DNA from: Rhizophagus clarus
Lineage: Eukaryota; Glomeromycota; Glomeromycetes; Glomerales; Glomeraceae
Direction: 5' to 3'
DNA: 64,000 nucleotides
Assembly (NCBI GenBank): GCA_015698045.1
Contig: BLAL01000229.1
Location: 2,020,001 to 2,084,000, forward strand
Shown here: positions 60,870 to 64,000 of the stretch, in pieces
Numbering within the stretch: the stretch's first letter is position 1
Layout of the letters: every line of letters begins with the position of its first letter
The notes under the pieces: model-generated
What the model was told of the DNA's origin: nothing
Database searches by the model: none
Seen by the model: the letters and a program-made list of their open reading frames with translations, nothing else
Translations under genes and position numbers: made by a program

Positions 60870-61779
60870 TATTGTTAATCATTAGTACCATTATTGTTAA
60901 TCATTAGTTTCATTTATCAGCATCAAATTAAATCTAATTAAAATAAAATTTAAAACAATATTTATTGTAAAATCAATTATTATAAAAACTTTTTATCTTA
61001 TATTATTTATAATTTTAATACAAATTATTAAAATTTATTGATTAAAATTAAAAATTTTAATAAATCAAAAAATTGACTTTTAAAAACAATTTTTATCAAA
61101 AAAGCAAATAATAAATTTAATATTTAACAGAAATTAGTAAATTTGTATTTAAAAATGTATTTTATTAAACTAAAGTTTTATGTAATTAGTTTTTTTATTA
61201 CAAAAAATATTTAAGTATTAAATTCACAAATTAGTAATATTATAAAAAATACCAATAGCAAGATAAATATCTAGTAAACTTTAATGAAAATTTAATTATT
61301 AGTAATTGGACCTGCTGAACAACTTTACCTAAAGCAATTTACTTTAACTAAAAGGCCTAAATTTCACTCTGAAATTACACTAAAATCTTCATATAAAATT
61401 TGTAAAAAAAATACTGTTAAATTCTTAAAAAAAAACATATAGATCTTGTTTTATAAAGTAAAAATGTTTATAAAAAATCGTTAAAATAATAATCTTTACA
61501 TTGGTAGTAAAAATTATAGCAAAATACAATTACTGAATCTATGCATTTATTCTTTTGCGTAACTTTTTGATGTGATCAGATCACGTGTAGTGAAAAATTA
61601 TTTGTGAAACCGAAAAATCATTTATAAATTGCTATCTTCCTGTAAAAATAAATTGTCGATTCTTCCTATATTTGTGCTGTGTTTCTCTAAAAATGGAATC
61701 ATCTTTAGTATTAGTGCGTGAACAGGCTGAACAGTCACAAGAAACTCTTTACCAAGGACTTCTTAGTTTTCTTCACTGA
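60870..61779. other. AT-rich spacer upstream of the Crinkler-like gene
   Basis: Mostly A+T with no gene. It contains a relative (61310-61385) of the repeat at 42.1-42.5 kb. A 28-codon frame starting at ATG 61693 ends in TGA directly before the ATG at 61780, in the same frame. Confidence 0.6.
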
Positions 61780-63318
61780 ATGGCAAGGCTATGGATTCAT
61801 ATCGAGAACGAGCCAAGAGCTGAAAAATTTTGTGTTGCGAGGGAAAATCCAGAACTTGACGAAATTGACTTAAATGATATCAGCCCTCAACTTTGTGCAA
61901 TAGAAACCCTTAAAAACGTTCAACCAAGCAAACTCGATTTCTTTAGATACGGCGACCGTATCACGCCTCTTCCTCCGGATACCCTTATTAATACCTTGAA
62001 TACAACTGGCACAGATCCTCTTGTTGTGCGTTATCCCTTATCTGACTCTCAAGGTAAATATTTTCAAAGTATTTTGTTACACCTACAGTATATGTCTCGT
62101 GTTCATGTTTAATTTATCCACACCATGGTTCAAAGAAATTTATCCACACAACAGTGGTCTTTGGTACCTTATATGTAACGAAGTTGAAAAGAAATGGGAA
62201 ACCCTGAATTCAGGGAACTCCCAATATTTTTTTGTGTATAGTCAAGATAAAAAGAAAAGCGAAGAGATAGAGATCAAGAACGAGTTTGCGCTTAATAAAG
62301 TAGTAGGAAAAATTACACCTTCAGAAGGCAGTGATGAACGCGCAATCAGTCTTTCTATTCGAATTAGAGGTATAAATCATTGAATTATACTAAATATAGC
62401 AGTTACTGTATATGAATTCTCATTTACTGTATTTTCTTTCCTTTATAGGTAAGAAAGCATATGGTGACTGGGAAATAGGTGAAGTTCTCAAGAAATTTTT
62501 GCATCAGGAGGGATCTTCCATAGCCGATGTTCGTAAATTTAAAATAGGTATATTTTTTTATTTGAGTGGCCATGATTTGGTGCTGTGGTTTATGGTTTCT
62601 CATATGATTTTTTGTATCGCAGATGAGCTTCAAGACCCGGATCCTTCAATTACTAGAGAGGAGTTCAAATTACTTATTGATGAACTTGAGAAAAAGAAAT
62701 GTACTTTCAAATCTGTTGTTCGTAATGAATCAACCTGCCGAGAGTTCATTTCTGCTTTTATGACTACAGCTGTAAAACATGTTCAATCAATAGAAGAAAG
62801 ACTTGAGCTCAAAGCTGAAGAGTGGCTTGATGGAACCTACGGCTATGGACCCACTGACTATGCTGTTTACGTTGAGAGTATAATTGCATTAGTTGCAGAA
62901 GTTAAGAAAGAAGATTTCGAGAAAGGAGCCGCCCAGAACATTGTGCAAATGTGCAGTGCTGTAGAGGTCAGAATATTATTATTTTTTTTTTATTATCATG
63001 TGAAACCAATATTTTTTTTTATAGGCATTAACAAGAAAGCGTAGGATAGATGAAATAAATGATGATGATGGTAATATTCCAATTCTTATGTATGGAATTG
63101 TGACGAATGCATTACAATGGTATTTTATTCGATGGGCTGGCTCTCCAGAGGATCCAATAGTAGAAGTGTCTGGTCCACATCAATGTGAATTTGATAGTGA
63201 ACATATGGAACAAGCAAAGAAAATTGTTGGTTATATTACTTCTATTCTCATACAACAAGTCCGTGGTTTGGAAGATGACTCATCACGTCCTCGAATTAAT
63301 AAGAGACGCCGTACATGA
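61780..63318 (+). CDS. Crinkler-like protein with C-terminal PD-(D/E)XK-like nuclease motif, five exons
   Basis: Exons 61780-62053, 62136-62369, 62449-62547, 62623-62966 and 63025-63318 total 1245 nt, giving 414 residues. The N-terminal 90 residues end TDPLVVRYPLSDSQ, a segment I associate with the header region of Crinkler (CRN) proteins in Glomeromycotina. The C-terminal half has GPTDYAVYVESIIALVAEVK followed by KEDFEKGAAQN, with Asp and Glu-x-Lys spaced as in the PD-(D/E)XK nuclease fold of CRN effectors. The basic tail RINKRRRT could be a nuclear signal. CRNs are modular host-acting or intracellular effectors; the function of this one is unproven. The first splice was chosen because it alone keeps the frame. 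An upstream in-frame ATG at 61693 is cut off by TGA. Confidence 0.75.
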
Positions 63319-63475
63319 TTATTTTACTTTGATTATAATTTGATATTATAAAAAAAATAAGCAAAGAGTTAATCTGAATGTAGAAAGAATTGCATATTAA
63401 TATTTGTATATAATACTGTATGTACATTGCTAAACGCTAAATAATAATAAAAATAAATAATAAAGAATAAGCATT
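63319..63475. other. Short spacer before the TGA-rich frame
   Basis: AT-rich; contains repeated AATAATAA stretches that may include the polyadenylation signal of the upstream gene. No clear Shine-Dalgarno sequence precedes the ATG at 63476. Confidence 0.5.
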
Positions 63476-64000
63476 ATGACTAACTCCCTATATTCCTTAA
63501 TCAAAAAAATTAGTCAGCAAAAAGGCAGAAAATTAAAAATTATTTGTAATATTAATGATGTTATACGACCTATGAAATCATCAGCTATTTACGGAATTTC
63601 TAAAAAAGACATCCCTTTTAAAAAATATCATGAGATTTTTTGAGAAAAAAGAGATTACGAAAATGAAGATGGTGTTCAAGGAGCTGATGATGCAAACAAA
63701 CAAATGATTAAAGAATCTATCAAGAAATTTGAAGATTATCAAAAGAAGCGAGGAGAATTAAGAAAAACCATTACAGATAAAATATTATATGAACAAGAAT
63801 GTTCAAAACTAGAAAAAAAATATATGGGAGACTGAGATTATCTAAAAAATAGACCTTTTACTACCATTGCAGCAGATTTATTAAGATGTTTAAAAGAAAA
63901 AAATCTAATTGAAGAAATAGTTTTTGGAATCGCTTCTTGAACTAAAAGAAAACAAAATCTTCCATCTGTGCTTAACAAAGTTAGAATAGATGAATTTGTG
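63476..64000 (+). CDS. Partial gene with three in-frame TGA codons, probably code 4 (TGA = Trp)
   Basis: From ATG 63476 to the window edge one frame of 175 codons has no TAA or TAG, only TGA at 63641-63643, 63833-63835 and 63938-63940. There is no TGG. Read with TGA as Trp it gives a soluble, Lys/Glu-rich protein beginning MTNSLYSLIKKISQ, with a hydrophobic strand (KLKIICNINDVI), a charged helical middle and FTTIAADLLRCLKEKN. Seven Gln codons and two CGA codons are unaltered. The pattern fits a gene from a Mollicutes-related endobacterium (known residents of these fungi) or from a mitochondrial genome. I do not recognise the family. Alternatives are a fungal pseudogene in which Trp codons decayed. 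The 3' end lies outside the window. Confidence 0.6.

Noticed and set aside
63476-64000. Ordinary fungal pseudogene interpretation as the primary call
   Set aside because: All three stops are TGA, no TGG exists in frame and nine codons open to C-to-T stops are intact, so code 4 explains it better, though the pseudogene remains possible.

Overview
This window looks like nuclear DNA of a filamentous, early-diverging fungus, most likely an arbuscular mycorrhizal fungus (Glomeromycotina, Rhizophagus/Gigaspora type). The reasons are very AT-rich intergenic DNA, many short GT..AG introns, a complete fungal PAN2 gene, a Crinkler-like nuclease gene, a decayed BTB-domain fragment and a very dense mobile-element load (CACTA/Tnp2-like, Tc1, Tigger/pogo, hAT, LINE, MITEs). 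This is inference from gene content; no marker gene settles the species.

Layout. 1-1606: minus-strand five-exon gene for an RS-repeat protein. 3293-6509: complete two-exon Tnp2-type transposase gene followed by tandem-repeat-rich DNA to about 8.4 kb and a possible piggyBac-like non-autonomous element (8824-9452). 9682-14725: PAN2 on the minus strand; I could splice 22 exons into one 1135-residue frame. 15933-16110: BTB-domain relic. 16741-18302: seven-exon seven-transmembrane receptor with signal peptide. 21447-24086: dead Tigger-like element. 26627-28684: second, different seven-transmembrane protein with a long Ser/Asn-rich tail. 28.7-32.9 kb: AT-rich, no genes. 32882-34215: Tc1 element with an intact DD34E transposase. 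34873-36755: retroposon carrying only an ORF1-like region, with target-site duplication.

37431-52129 is a stack of nested insertions. An outer Tigger-like element was hit by a 1.4-kb hAT-like element made largely of a 78-bp hairpin array. Its extreme right terminal repeat was then hit by a second hAT-like element, which itself received a dead Tc1 and a 9.2-kb full-length but decayed LINE. Duplicated target sites or TA flanks can be read for each layer, and removing the hairpin-array element restores a 192-bp repeat period exactly.

52.1-60.9 kb holds two small 5'-truncated retrocopies, a dead hAT with about 105-bp inverted repeats, and a well-preserved 4.9-kb hAT whose transposase is broken only by one TGA codon and a 157-bp MITE. 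61780-63318 encodes a Crinkler-like protein with a PD-(D/E)XK-like nuclease motif. From 63476 to the window edge runs a 175-codon frame whose only stops are three TGA codons at plausible Trp positions and which has no TGG. This looks like a gene written in genetic code 4, as used by the Mollicutes-related endobacteria of these fungi or by mitochondria, and it is the most surprising item here.
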